Positions 1-6,255 of a stretch of DNA of 7,195 bases are shown here, piece by piece (the stretch's first letter is position 1; each line of letters opens with the position of its first letter). The position numbers and the translations under genes are program-made. The stretch comes from Promethearchaeota archaeon (lineage in GTDB: Archaea > Asgardarchaeota > Lokiarchaeia > Sigynarchaeales > SOKP01): contig JAEOUI010000285.1 in assembly GCA_016839425.1 (NCBI GenBank), positions 1-7,195 of the forward strand, in the 5' to 3' direction. The notes beneath the pieces were generated by a model, which searched no databases, was not told where the DNA came from, and saw nothing but the letters and a program-made list of their open reading frames with translations.

Positions 1-453
1 ATCCCTTTTCTTTAAAAATTCTTTTTTAATTTTTCGGAGGTTCTTGATTTGAGATTTTAAAACTTTCACTTCGTTAATTGCTTCGTTGAATTCAGGAGAA
101 TTGGGGCTTTTTCTTGCAAAAATATTTACTTGTTTGGATAATTCATTCCTTGTTTGTCTTAACTTTTGCAATTCAAACATACTATCCCTCCATTTCAACT
201 CATATTCAAATACTTTATGTTGTGTTTCTTCTTTAATTTTTTCATCCTTGATCCAAACCCGAGAATACCCTTCAAGAAGTGCGGGCGACCATGGAACTGG
301 CTTGCCAATAAGTCCAGATAAAACATCAGATTTCATGTACTTGTCCCAAATGAATATCAATTCCTCCTTGTCAAGTTCATTCGGGCTAATTTCTTGATAA
401 GGATCGTGGACAACGGACGTGGCATAAGGTTGATAAAATCCGAACCAGCACAT
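1..453 (-). CDS. Unrecognised protein with C-terminal coiled coil (partial, 3' end cut by window)
   Basis: An open frame of 151 codons runs from ATG at 453 to the window edge with no stop, so the C-terminus is missing. The next in-frame stop upstream is at 481-483. A TTG at 480 is a possible longer start, but ATG 453 is preferred. The protein starts MCWFGFYQPY. Residues 1-70 are mixed and aromatic-rich, including DKYMKSDVLSGLIGKPVPWS (37-56) and PALLEGYSRVW (57-67). This stretch recalls the start of AIG2/gamma-glutamylcyclotransferase-like domains (VYGTLM..VL..LLGRPVP..PA.L.GY.R), but the first-strand YGTLM motif is not clear. From about residue 75 the sequence is highly charged (K, E, R) with heptad-like hydrophobic spacing, which predicts a long coiled coil to the end of what is visible. 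Codon-like composition and clean translation support a real gene. A function cannot be assigned; the cyclotransferase likeness is inference only. Confidence 0.75.
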   Translation of the reverse strand, partial: MCWFGFYQPYATSVVHDPYQEISPNELDKEELIFIWDKYMKSDVLSGLIGKPVPWSPALLEGYSRVWIKDEKIKEETQHKVFEYELKWRDSMFELQKLRQTRNELSKQVNIFARKSPNSPEFNEAINEVKVLKSQIKNLRKIKKEFLKKRD

Positions 454-495
454 GGTTAGATTGATTTTTCCTTCTTTCAATTAAATCACACGGAT

Positions 496-504
496 TTTTT
501 AAAT
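496..504 (-). promoter_or_regulatory. TATA-like box upstream of the coiled-coil gene
   Basis: Read on the minus strand the segment is a TTTAAAAAA-type box. Its centre is about 48 bases upstream of ATG 453, giving a predicted start near 474 and a leader of about 20 bases. The leader contains AAGGA, 15 bases before the ATG, which is far for a ribosome binding site. The surrounding DNA is very AT-rich, so a chance match is likely. Confidence 0.25.
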
Positions 505-772
505 TTTTATTAAGTAAATATGAGTTTTTCAGATATTATTCATAGTTAATAACCCAATATGAATTTAAAAAAATACTATCTTCTAGAACTATAGAGTTAA
601 TATTTTTAAATTTTCAAAAAATCTCAAATGCTGGAATTTATAATTAAGATTTTCCTTCACTTTCATTCCACATTCATTTTTATGGTACCTTTTAAAACTA
701 TTTACTAATAGATCATAAAAGTTAGATCCAATATTAACGGGTAAATATATCCAAAAAATAAAATATAACAAT

Positions 773-891
773 GGTCCCTGTGGTCAACCCTGGATTTTTG
801 TCTTTTGGTTAATGCGAGTGAACTCGTGGATTTTCACCCTTACTTCTTTTTATTATATTTCGACCACACCCTGGTCGCGACGGCAGGGGCC
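773..891 (+). ncRNA. Candidate structured RNA (GC-rich island, strand uncertain)
   Basis: This is a GC-rich block inside an AT-rich spacer. Its ends can pair: GGTCCCTG (773-780) with CAGGGGCC (884-891), eight pairs with one G-U. Stacked on that, TGGTC (781-785) pairs with GACCA (862-866). Inside is a perfect hairpin CGAG-TGAA-CTCG (815-826). GACCA (862-866) can instead pair locally with TGGTC (872-876), so two folds compete. ACCCTGG occurs twice (787-793 and 868-874). The G-U pair becomes C-A on the minus strand, and TAAATATAT at 742-750 sits 27 bases before 773. Both favour the plus strand. However, a minus-strand T-rich run at 752-764 would suit termination of a minus transcript. It does not match tRNA, and I do not recognise SRP or RNase P RNA. 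An imperfect inverted-repeat element is the alternative. Confidence 0.28.
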
Positions 892-1033
892 TCCCTTTAT
901 ATTGCTAATGTTATTTAGGATCAGTTTAAAATGGATTAATAATTCGAGTAAAATCTGATTTTAAAAAGTTAAATTGCATTATTCAAATTGAACTTGAGTT
1001 TGAAAATTAATAAAAAATAAGGATAAAAGTCAT

Positions 1034-1045
1034 AAAAAAGAAAAA
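1034..1045 (-). terminator. T-rich archaeal terminator after the small Cys/His gene
   Basis: On the minus strand the run TTTTTCTTTTTT starts 6 bases after the TAA stop at 1052-1054. Archaeal RNA polymerase terminates at such oligo-T tracts without a hairpin. Further T-rich sequence follows downstream. Confidence 0.5.
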
Positions 1046-1051
1046 TTAGAC

Positions 1052-1255
1052 TTAGGATACGACTGGTTTTTCAACGCTTGGAGCGTCCTTTTCGTTAAAT
1101 CGCTTGTATTCGTCTTTAATTTCGAAGTAATCTACGGTAACAAGCGAATGCCCTGCGTGAACCTTCTCAAAAATTTTTATCCTGTTCAAGCTCACGGGGT
1201 TATTAGCGTGAATCACAGCGTATGATTTGCATTTTGTACAAGCTCGTGCTCTCAT
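1052..1255 (-). CDS. Small CxxC/His protein, putative zinc-binding, unknown function
   Basis: The gene encodes 67 residues from ATG to TAA. The N-terminus MRARACTKCKSYAVIH carries a CxxC pair (Cys6, Cys9) and His16. Two more histidines follow in the H-A-G-H motif (His33, His36), giving enough ligands for one zinc ion in a mini zinc-ribbon-like fold. The middle, RIKIFEKVHAGHSLVTVDY, looks like a helix followed by a strand. The C-terminal 20 residues are charged and probably disordered. The general look matches small conserved archaeal proteins of unknown function, by impression only. It lies 217 bases downstream of purF on the same strand, with its own TATA-like box, a dyad and a T-rich terminator, so it is probably transcribed separately. 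No signal peptide or membrane segment is visible, which suggests a cytoplasmic protein. Metal binding is inferred. Confidence 0.75.
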   Translation of the reverse strand: MRARACTKCKSYAVIHANNPVSLNRIKIFEKVHAGHSLVTVDYFEIKDEYKRFNEKDAPSVEKPVVS

Positions 1256-1275
1256 ATGTAATATCCCTTTTTTTT

Positions 1276-1297
1276 TGATATTAGATTGATAATATCA
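1276..1297. promoter_or_regulatory. Perfect 8-bp dyad over a predicted transcription start (candidate operator)
   Basis: TGATATTA and TAATATCA are perfect inverted half-sites separated by six bases. The dyad begins 8 bases downstream of the TATA-like box at 1305-1312 and spans the expected start near 1282. Binding of a dimeric regulator here would block transcription of the small Cys/His gene. As RNA it would form only part of a hairpin if transcription starts inside it. Confidence 0.4.
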
Positions 1298-1304
1298 TTT
1301 ATTG

Positions 1305-1312
1305 TATATAAT
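1305..1312 (-). promoter_or_regulatory. TATA-like box for the small Cys/His gene
   Basis: ATTATATA on the minus strand is preceded by AGGT, a possible BRE. With the usual spacing of about 27 bases, transcription would start near 1282 and give a leader of about 27 bases. The leader contains AGGGAT shortly before the ATG, a weak match to a Shine-Dalgarno sequence. Confidence 0.4.
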
Positions 1313-1472
1313 ACCTAAAATATAAAACTTCTCCAATTAAAATATAATCGGATGAATATTTATATGTAACTTTTTTTCTTGAGTGTGATATGCGAGATCT
1401 CTTCGATTAGAGCAATTAGAAAACTTTAAATCGAATAAAAGAATTTTTTATAAAGACAAGATTCTCACGATT

Positions 1473-2891
1473 TCATTTGACGATTATGTCAAGTTCGAGG
1501 TGATTTAACTTTTCTTCTTCTTTGACTAAGCAATATTCTGCGATGCAGTTCACACACATGTTATTCTCGTCCAAACCCACAGCGTCTATAAAGCATTCGA
1601 TTGATTGATATACGAGCGTGTCGGCTCCAATGTATTTTCTCATTTCCTCGTTGAAATTGTCGTAATGATCTATTTTAGCTTGGCAAGCGATCAATAAATC
1701 TCTACTTGCTAAACTACTGTTTGTTTCGCATTTATTAATAATTGGAGGACAACTTATCCTCACATGAACCGATTTAGCTCCGGAAGTTCTTAACATTTGG
1801 ATTATTTTTTTAAGCGTATTTCCCGAAAGGATTGAATCGTCTATGAGTACGATGACCTTACCTTCCACAACTGCCTTAATAGGGTTTAGTTTTTCTTTAA
1901 TCTCGCTATTAATTTTCCATTTATACCTGTTTTTCATCAAACCTTCTTGATATAAAATTCCAGACTCCCAAGAATAACCCATGGCAGCGCTTCTACCCGA
2001 ATCTGGGATGGGTACTACGATTGCGTTTTCAGAGTCAATAAAATCGTGTTTTGCCAAGTTTCGTCCTAATTTATAACGAATATTCGCAACTGGTAACCCT
2101 TCAATGACCGAGTCTGGACGTGCGTTATTTACGAATTCAAAATGGCAAATCCCACCACTCTTTTGAAGGACGGCTCGATGTTTTTTTATCTGCTTTTCTG
2201 GATGTATTTCTACTATTTCGCCTGGTTTAACATCGAAGATTTTGTGGCAACCTAAAACATCTAAAGCGCTAGATTCCGAAGCAATTAAATGAATGGTTTT
2301 TTGTTTTGTTTCAAAAAAACCATGACATAATGGCGTGTATCCTATGGGATCCCTAAAGGCATATAAAACGCCCTCAGAAGTCATGAGCACGGCTGAAAAC
2401 GCTCCTTTAAGCGCCTCAATTGTTTTTATTAGGGTTAAAACAATATTTTTATTGTAAATCTTGTATAACAGTTCTATTAAAGCAGATACTAATTCGATGT
2501 GAGTATTTCCAGAAATGATTATCCCAAGATCTTCCAAGTCTTGCCTTAATTCTTTATAATTAGTTAATGCGCCGTCCATGACGATAGAAAACTCTAAATT
2601 ATGTGAGGCGTGATGGAACGGTTGGAGATCGTCTTTGAGGACGCTTTTAAGGGTGTTGTCGCCCACATGTCCAATACCAACATTGCCGGAAAAAGAACTT
2701 AATGTCTTTGGATTAAGAACTCTTGATACTAATCCTCTATCCTTGAATGAAACTATAGTACCATCGCACTGGGTCGTAGATATCCCACAGGATCTTTGTC
2801 CTCTATGCTGTAGGGCCATAAGCCCGGGATAAATCGTTCCTGCAACCGAATACAAGAAATTATTACAAGATATTCCGAATATTCCACACAT
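1473..2891 (-). CDS. purF: PurF-family amidophosphoribosyltransferase with atypical active sites
   Basis: By family, PurF makes 5-phosphoribosylamine from PRPP and glutamine, the first step of purine synthesis. The 472-residue protein starts MCGIFGI, so Cys2 becomes the N-terminal nucleophile once Met is removed; there is no propeptide. The Ntn glutaminase domain spans about 2-235 and the phosphoribosyltransferase domain about 255-440. Retained features are HRGQ (29-32), QPF (90-92), VVPIPDSG (292-299), KNRY (320-323), the PRPP motif LIDDSILSGNT (349-359), and Cys249, Cys388, Cys446 and Cys449, which match the four [4Fe-4S] ligands of B. subtilis PurF. Unusual features: GHVRY(S/T)T reads GHVGDNT (74-80), HNG reads MDG (105-107), the SDTE motif reads THIE (130-133), HRGQES reads HRGQRS, and the stretch after KNRY is shortened. 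It starts 7 bases after purL, last in the operon. Family membership is clear. Normal glutamine-dependent activity is doubtful, and a paralogue with another role is possible. Confidence 0.88.
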   Translation of the reverse strand: MCGIFGISCNNFLYSVAGTIYPGLMALQHRGQRSCGISTTQCDGTIVSFKDRGLVSRVLNPKTLSSFSGNVGIGHVGDNTLKSVLKDDLQPFHHASHNLEFSIVMDGALTNYKELRQDLEDLGIIISGNTHIELVSALIELLYKIYNKNIVLTLIKTIEALKGAFSAVLMTSEGVLYAFRDPIGYTPLCHGFFETKQKTIHLIASESSALDVLGCHKIFDVKPGEIVEIHPEKQIKKHRAVLQKSGGICHFEFVNNARPDSVIEGLPVANIRYKLGRNLAKHDFIDSENAIVVPIPDSGRSAAMGYSWESGILYQEGLMKNRYKWKINSEIKEKLNPIKAVVEGKVIVLIDDSILSGNTLKKIIQMLRTSGAKSVHVRISCPPIINKCETNSSLASRDLLIACQAKIDHYDNFNEEMRKYIGADTLVYQSIECFIDAVGLDENNMCVNCIAEYCLVKEEEKLNHLELDIIVK

Positions 2892-2898
2892 CTGTTTT

Positions 2899-5145
2899 TT
2901 ACATCTCCATTAAATTTGGAATTGTAGATTGGTAAGATTTTTTTAATTTTTTCAAATCGAGCGACACATCATCGACTTTCAATCCTTTAATAACTATTTG
3001 AGGATCAGTATTTAAAACTCCAATTTTTTTTAATGGTACCTTTTTGAGAATTGCAAGTCGTTCGACCTGCTCGTAGTCGTTTTGACTAACTTCCAAGATG
3101 AACCTTCCTGCAGATTCGCTAAACAGGAGCTCGTCGTCTCTTAGGTCTAATGATTTAAAATCTGAAAGATCGAGAATGGCACCTAAATTGTTTTTAAAGC
3201 ACATTTCGGCTACGGTCACGATAAAACCGCCCTTGTTTACATCGTGATTAGCCTTGACTAACTTTAATTTGTATAATTCCTTGAGCAGATCCCAAGACGC
3301 CTTGATCCGTTCCTCGTCGATTTTGGGAGGTAAACCCCCTTCTATGCCGTGTACGACGGAGTGATACTCGGAACCACCTAATTCTTTTTTCGTCTCTCCT
3401 ACAAGAAGGATGCAATTTCCTGCTTGCTTAAAAGGGAGGGTGATTATATTTTCTTGTCCTTCCACGATTCCCACAACCATCATTACGGGAGCGGGCTTTA
3501 TTGCGGTATTGGTCACCTCATCTTCGTTATACAAGGACACATTACCACCTACGATTGGAATTCTTATAATCCTACAAAAATCGTTCATTCCATCAACGGC
3601 TTTCGAAAAATACCAATAAGAAACTGGTTTTTCGGGATTTCCAAAGTTACAGCAATTAACCATTGCCATTGGTTTGGCTCCACTAGCTATAACATTTCCA
3701 CAAACTTCAACTAGAGCTGATTTTGCACCCTCATACGGATCGAGGAAACAATGCTTCGAATTGCACCCGACGCTTGCCGCAATGAACTTATTTGTTCCTA
3801 TAATACGCAACACTCCAGAATCTCCATCCCCGCACTTGACAACAGACCGAACACCTACTTCATGGTCGTATTGACGATACACCCACTCCTTGCTACAAAT
3901 ATTTTCGGACGCTAATAGTTGGTTAATGATTGTTTCTAAGTTATTTGGAAGTTCTGGAGTAATTTGGGATAAAAGATCGTCCAGATAATCTGGTCGCTTT
4001 TCTTCTCTTGTAATTGTTGGTGCGTCTGATAATGCAGTTGCTGGGAGATTGACCACCAGTTTTTCTCTATCCTGTACTTTCAAGACTTTAGAATCGTCAG
4101 TTCTTCCTATCACGGCGTGAGGGGTTTCGTACTTTCGAAAGACTTCCAAAACAGTTTCTAATCCTTCTGGTTTTACGATAAATGCCATGTGTTCTTGCGA
4201 TTCCGAAAGCATGATTTCGAACGAGTTCATTCCCGGTTCCCTAGTGAATATCTTGCTCATGTCAACCATTGCTCCCGTACCTCCATCGCCCGTTAATTCG
4301 CTTAAAGCACAGGATAAACCACCACCACCTAAATCCTTCAGACCTCTCACATGGCCCGTCTTTATTGCTTCAATCGTGGCTTCTATTATCATTTTTTTGG
4401 TGAAAGGATCTCCTATTTGTACTGCCGGTCTGTCTGCTTCCGACATCTCCGTCAATGTTCGAGACGCAAAGGTAACTCCGTGAATGCCGTCCCTGCCGGT
4501 AGAACCGCCCATTAACACGACATAATCGCCCGGATTATATGCTCTACTTGGTGCGTGTTTGAAATCTTCAATCGTTCCCAAACCAATACAGGCAACATTC
4601 ACAAGGCAGTTACTTTCAAAACTTTTATCAAATTCTACTTCTCCTCCGATAGTTGGAATGCCCGTACAGTTTCCGTAATCAGCAATACCTTTCACGACAT
4701 ACTTGAATAACCATTGTGAGTGCGGATTGTTCTTTAACGGTCCAAATCTAAGGGGATCGAGTAGTGCAATGGGTCTTACTCCCATGCATAAAATGTCCCT
4801 AATGATGCCCCCAATACCCGTGGCGGCACCATGATACGGTTCAATAGCCGAAGGGTGGTTATGAGATTCGATCCTAAACGCTAGACAGTATCCATCTCCT
4901 ATGTCTATAACTCCCGCGTCTTCCCCCGGTCCTGCCAAGACATAATCATAGTTTTCTTCAGCGTTTTCAAATAATTTTAATTTTGGACGAGACGATTTAT
5001 AGGAACAGTGTTCTGAGTGCATGACATCAAACATGCCCCATTCAGTTAAAGATGGAGGTCTTTGTAGCAAGTTTTGAATTTGCTTGATTTCTTTTTCGGA
5101 CAGGTCGACTGACAATTCGTCTCCTTCGTTTTCTACCTTTGGCAT
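2899..5145 (-). CDS. purL: Phosphoribosylformylglycinamidine synthase, large subunit PurL
   Basis: PurL is the synthetase subunit of FGAM synthase. It uses ATP and the ammonia delivered by PurQ to convert FGAR to FGAM in step 4 of purine synthesis, in a cytoplasmic complex bridged by PurS. The 748 residues fit the small archaeal/Gram-positive form (about 720-750) rather than the 1300-residue fused form. Landmarks are EHCSYKSSR (45-53), ESHNHPSA (93-100) with the following glycine-rich PYHGAATGIGG, GSTGRDGIHG, DLGGGGLSCA (271-280), a second-half GGNVSLYNE and GGSEYHS, and HDVNKGG where HDVSDGG is more usual. The two AIRS-like halves are therefore complete. The ATG shares its A with the purQ stop codon (TAATG) and is preceded by GAGGAG at good spacing, so the start is secure. 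No frameshift or missing motif was seen. Confidence 0.97.
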   Translation of the reverse strand: MPKVENEGDELSVDLSEKEIKQIQNLLQRPPSLTEWGMFDVMHSEHCSYKSSRPKLKLFENAEENYDYVLAGPGEDAGVIDIGDGYCLAFRIESHNHPSAIEPYHGAATGIGGIIRDILCMGVRPIALLDPLRFGPLKNNPHSQWLFKYVVKGIADYGNCTGIPTIGGEVEFDKSFESNCLVNVACIGLGTIEDFKHAPSRAYNPGDYVVLMGGSTGRDGIHGVTFASRTLTEMSEADRPAVQIGDPFTKKMIIEATIEAIKTGHVRGLKDLGGGGLSCALSELTGDGGTGAMVDMSKIFTREPGMNSFEIMLSESQEHMAFIVKPEGLETVLEVFRKYETPHAVIGRTDDSKVLKVQDREKLVVNLPATALSDAPTITREEKRPDYLDDLLSQITPELPNNLETIINQLLASENICSKEWVYRQYDHEVGVRSVVKCGDGDSGVLRIIGTNKFIAASVGCNSKHCFLDPYEGAKSALVEVCGNVIASGAKPMAMVNCCNFGNPEKPVSYWYFSKAVDGMNDFCRIIRIPIVGGNVSLYNEDEVTNTAIKPAPVMMVVGIVEGQENIITLPFKQAGNCILLVGETKKELGGSEYHSVVHGIEGGLPPKIDEERIKASWDLLKELYKLKLVKANHDVNKGGFIVTVAEMCFKNNLGAILDLSDFKSLDLRDDELLFSESAGRFILEVSQNDYEQVERLAILKKVPLKKIGVLNTDPQIVIKGLKVDDVSLDLKKLKKSYQSTIPNLMEM

Positions 5146-5855
5146 TAGGTTCTCCTCTTCTTAATGAATTCGATCATTGATTCAAAAAACAACTTTCCAT
5201 GCGTTGTTCCCGTGGGGCTTAAAATAGGTTCCGAAGCTCTCTCGGGATGCGGCATGAGTCCAACGCAATTGTGTTCGAGATTACATACTCCTGCTATGTT
5301 TTCCAAGGAACCATTTGGATTGGATTCGTCCGTGGCCTCTCCATTTTCATTTGTGTATTTAAAAACGATCTGGTCGTTTTTTTCCAACTCTTTTATATTT
5401 TCTGCGAAATAACGCCCTTCTCCGTGGGCTATGGGAATCTTTAACACCGAACTTGCCGTCATTTTGTTAGTGAAAGCAGTGTTCGTATTTTGGACCTTTA
5501 TATTTACCCATTTGCATACAAACTTTAACGAGTCGTTCCCAAGCAAAGCTCCGGGGAGAAATTGAGCCTCTGTAAGGATCTGAAATCCATTGCATATGCC
5601 AATAATGGGTCTTCCGTCCTTGAGCATGATACGAGCCTCCTCAATCGCAGGACTATGGGCCGCAATGATGCCAGATCGCAAGTAATCTCCAAAAGAAAAC
5701 CCTCCTGGTAAAATGCATCCATCGAACTCTGATTCTTTAAATTGGGCGTGCCATACTAAGTGCGTTTCTATTCCTATTACATCGTTTAGCACGTGCATGG
5801 TATCAAGGTCGCAATTTGAGCCGGGAAATTGAATACAAGCGATTTTTATTGTCAT
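5145..5855 (-). CDS. purQ: Phosphoribosylformylglycinamidine synthase, glutaminase subunit PurQ
   Basis: PurQ is the class I glutamine amidotransferase that hydrolyses glutamine and passes ammonia to PurL. The chosen start is ATG 5855, giving 236 residues beginning MTIKIACIQFPGSNCD, the usual PurQ N-terminus. A TTG at 5867 would add MPNK and directly abut the purS stop; it is less likely. The oxyanion-strand motif LPGGFSFGDYLR is present, the nucleophile elbow GICNGFQIL carries Cys88, and the rest of the triad is His203 and Glu205 in GLMPHPERA. IAHGEGR, typical of PurQ, is also present. The glutaminase therefore looks fully active, in contrast to the PurF in the same operon. The gene lies 12 bases after purS and overlaps purL by one base. 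Confidence 0.96.
   Translation of the reverse strand: MTIKIACIQFPGSNCDLDTMHVLNDVIGIETHLVWHAQFKESEFDGCILPGGFSFGDYLRSGIIAAHSPAIEEARIMLKDGRPIIGICNGFQILTEAQFLPGALLGNDSLKFVCKWVNIKVQNTNTAFTNKMTASSVLKIPIAHGEGRYFAENIKELEKNDQIVFKYTNENGEATDESNPNGSLENIAGVCNLEHNCVGLMPHPERASEPILSPTGTTHGKLFFESMIEFIKKRRT
5152..5157 (-). promoter_or_regulatory. Shine-Dalgarno-like site for purL inside the end of purQ
   Basis: The minus-strand GAGGAG lies six bases before the purL ATG and is encoded by the Lys-Arg-Arg end of purQ. Together with the TAATG stop/start overlap it suggests translational coupling of purQ and purL. It is the only well-spaced ribosome binding site I found in this operon. Confidence 0.5.
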
Positions 5856-5867
5856 TTTATTTGGCAA

Positions 5868-6137
5868 TTATTGTTTTGATACCTTTAAAATTGTTAAATT
5901 TTGAGTTACTGGATTAAATATTCGAAGATCGTTGCAAATTTTTTCAACTATCTTCTTAGCATCGCTTTCATCAGACGCCTTGAGGTAGAATCTTAAATAT
6001 TGGCCTGAGCGGACATTTGAAACCATGTTGAACCCTTTTTTCGCTAAAAGGTCTTTTTGAATAACGCTTCCAACAGGATCTCGAGCCGCTGGCTTGTTTT
6101 CTAATACGACTTCAACAATAAATTCTAAAGCATCCAT
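5868..6137 (-). CDS. purS: Phosphoribosylformylglycinamidine synthase, PurS subunit
   Basis: PurS is the small non-catalytic subunit that joins PurQ to PurL and is needed for ammonia transfer in FGAM synthase. The 89 residues are the usual family length. The family pattern is visible: an N-terminal strand EFIVEVVL, the DPVG turn (20-23) where most members have DPQG, a helix ending in GF, the strand NVRSGQYLRFYL with the conserved V-R-x-G-x-Y/L pattern, a helix DAKKIVEKICNDL, and NP followed by a final strand. It is the first gene of the pur operon. ATG 6137 lies about 4 bases from the start predicted by the upstream TATA-like box, so its mRNA is probably leaderless. No Shine-Dalgarno sequence is present. 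Confidence 0.93.
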   Translation of the reverse strand: MDALEFIVEVVLENKPAARDPVGSVIQKDLLAKKGFNMVSNVRSGQYLRFYLKASDESDAKKIVEKICNDLRIFNPVTQNLTILKVSKQ

Positions 6138-6163
6138 TTATAATTTATAAAATGTAGGGTTGG

Positions 6164-6172
6164 TTTTAATTA
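6164..6172 (-). promoter_or_regulatory. TATA-like box of the purSQLF operon
   Basis: The minus-strand TTAATTAAAA-type box is centred about 31 bases before the purS ATG, predicting a nearly leaderless transcript. A second AT-rich stretch next to the ATG (6138-6150) is too close to serve as the TATA box. The call rests on spacing, because the whole spacer is AT-rich. Confidence 0.4.
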
Positions 6173-6185
6173 ATTGCTATTAATT

Positions 6186-6196
6186 TGGTAATACCA
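6186..6196. promoter_or_regulatory. 11-bp palindrome TGGTA-A-TACCA upstream of the pur promoter
   Basis: A perfect 5-1-5 palindrome lies about 15 bases upstream of the purS TATA-like box. This position would suit a regulator contacting the basal factors. It contains the only G/C clusters in this part of the spacer. No known archaeal pur regulator site is recognised. Confidence 0.25.
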
Positions 6197-6205
6197 TAAA
6201 GCAAT

Positions 6206-6222
6206 TTATGAAGAGTTATGAA
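6206..6222. repeat. Tandem TTATGAA pair spaced one helical turn
   Basis: TTATGAA occurs at 6206-6212 and again at 6216-6222, ten bases apart and so on the same DNA face. The pair lies between the archaeosortase stop and the pur promoter. It may be a regulator site, or chance in AT-rich DNA. Confidence 0.25.
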
Positions 6223-6255
6223 TTATTCTCATCAAAAATATATAAGTGAATAATA

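Larger units (their letters stand above)
454..1051. other. Gene-poor spacer, about 600 bases
   Basis: I see no convincing protein gene here on either strand. The flanks (454-770 and 892-1033) are extremely AT-rich with many stops. The one exception in composition is the GC-rich island at 773-891, listed separately. The right end holds the T-rich terminator of the small Cys/His gene, and the left end holds the promoter of the coiled-coil gene. Confidence 0.6.

Noticed and set aside
86..397. Plus-strand open frame of 103 codons
   Set aside because: It lies antisense to the coiled-coil gene, whose translation on the minus strand is far more protein-like.
589..771. Minus-strand open frame of 60 codons starting with TTG
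   Set aside because: AT-rich composition, a TTG start with no ribosome binding site, and no recognisable motif. It looks like spacer DNA.
773..891. Miniature inverted-repeat transposable element
   Set aside because: The terminal repeats match only about 10 of 13 bases and no target-site duplication is visible. It is kept only as an alternative to the RNA call.
773..892. Intron-containing tRNA, because the ends form an acceptor-like stem
   Set aside because: No T-loop consensus, no proper D-arm and no U8/A9 pattern on either strand.
1371..1377. Plus-strand T tract as a terminator
   Set aside because: There is no plus-strand gene upstream of it.
1394..1401. GAGATCTC palindrome downstream of purF
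   Set aside because: Eight bases with no T tract or second element nearby; compatible with chance.
3410..3874. Three plus-strand open frames inside purL
   Set aside because: They are shadows of the complete purL coding frame on the other strand.
5525..5722. Minus-strand 65-codon frame inside purQ
   Set aside because: It overlaps the PurQ catalytic region in another frame, and PurQ is intact.
5856..5867. TTG start giving purQ four extra residues (MPNK)
   Set aside because: ATG 5855 restores the usual PurQ N-terminus, and TTG is a poor start when an ATG is 12 bases away.
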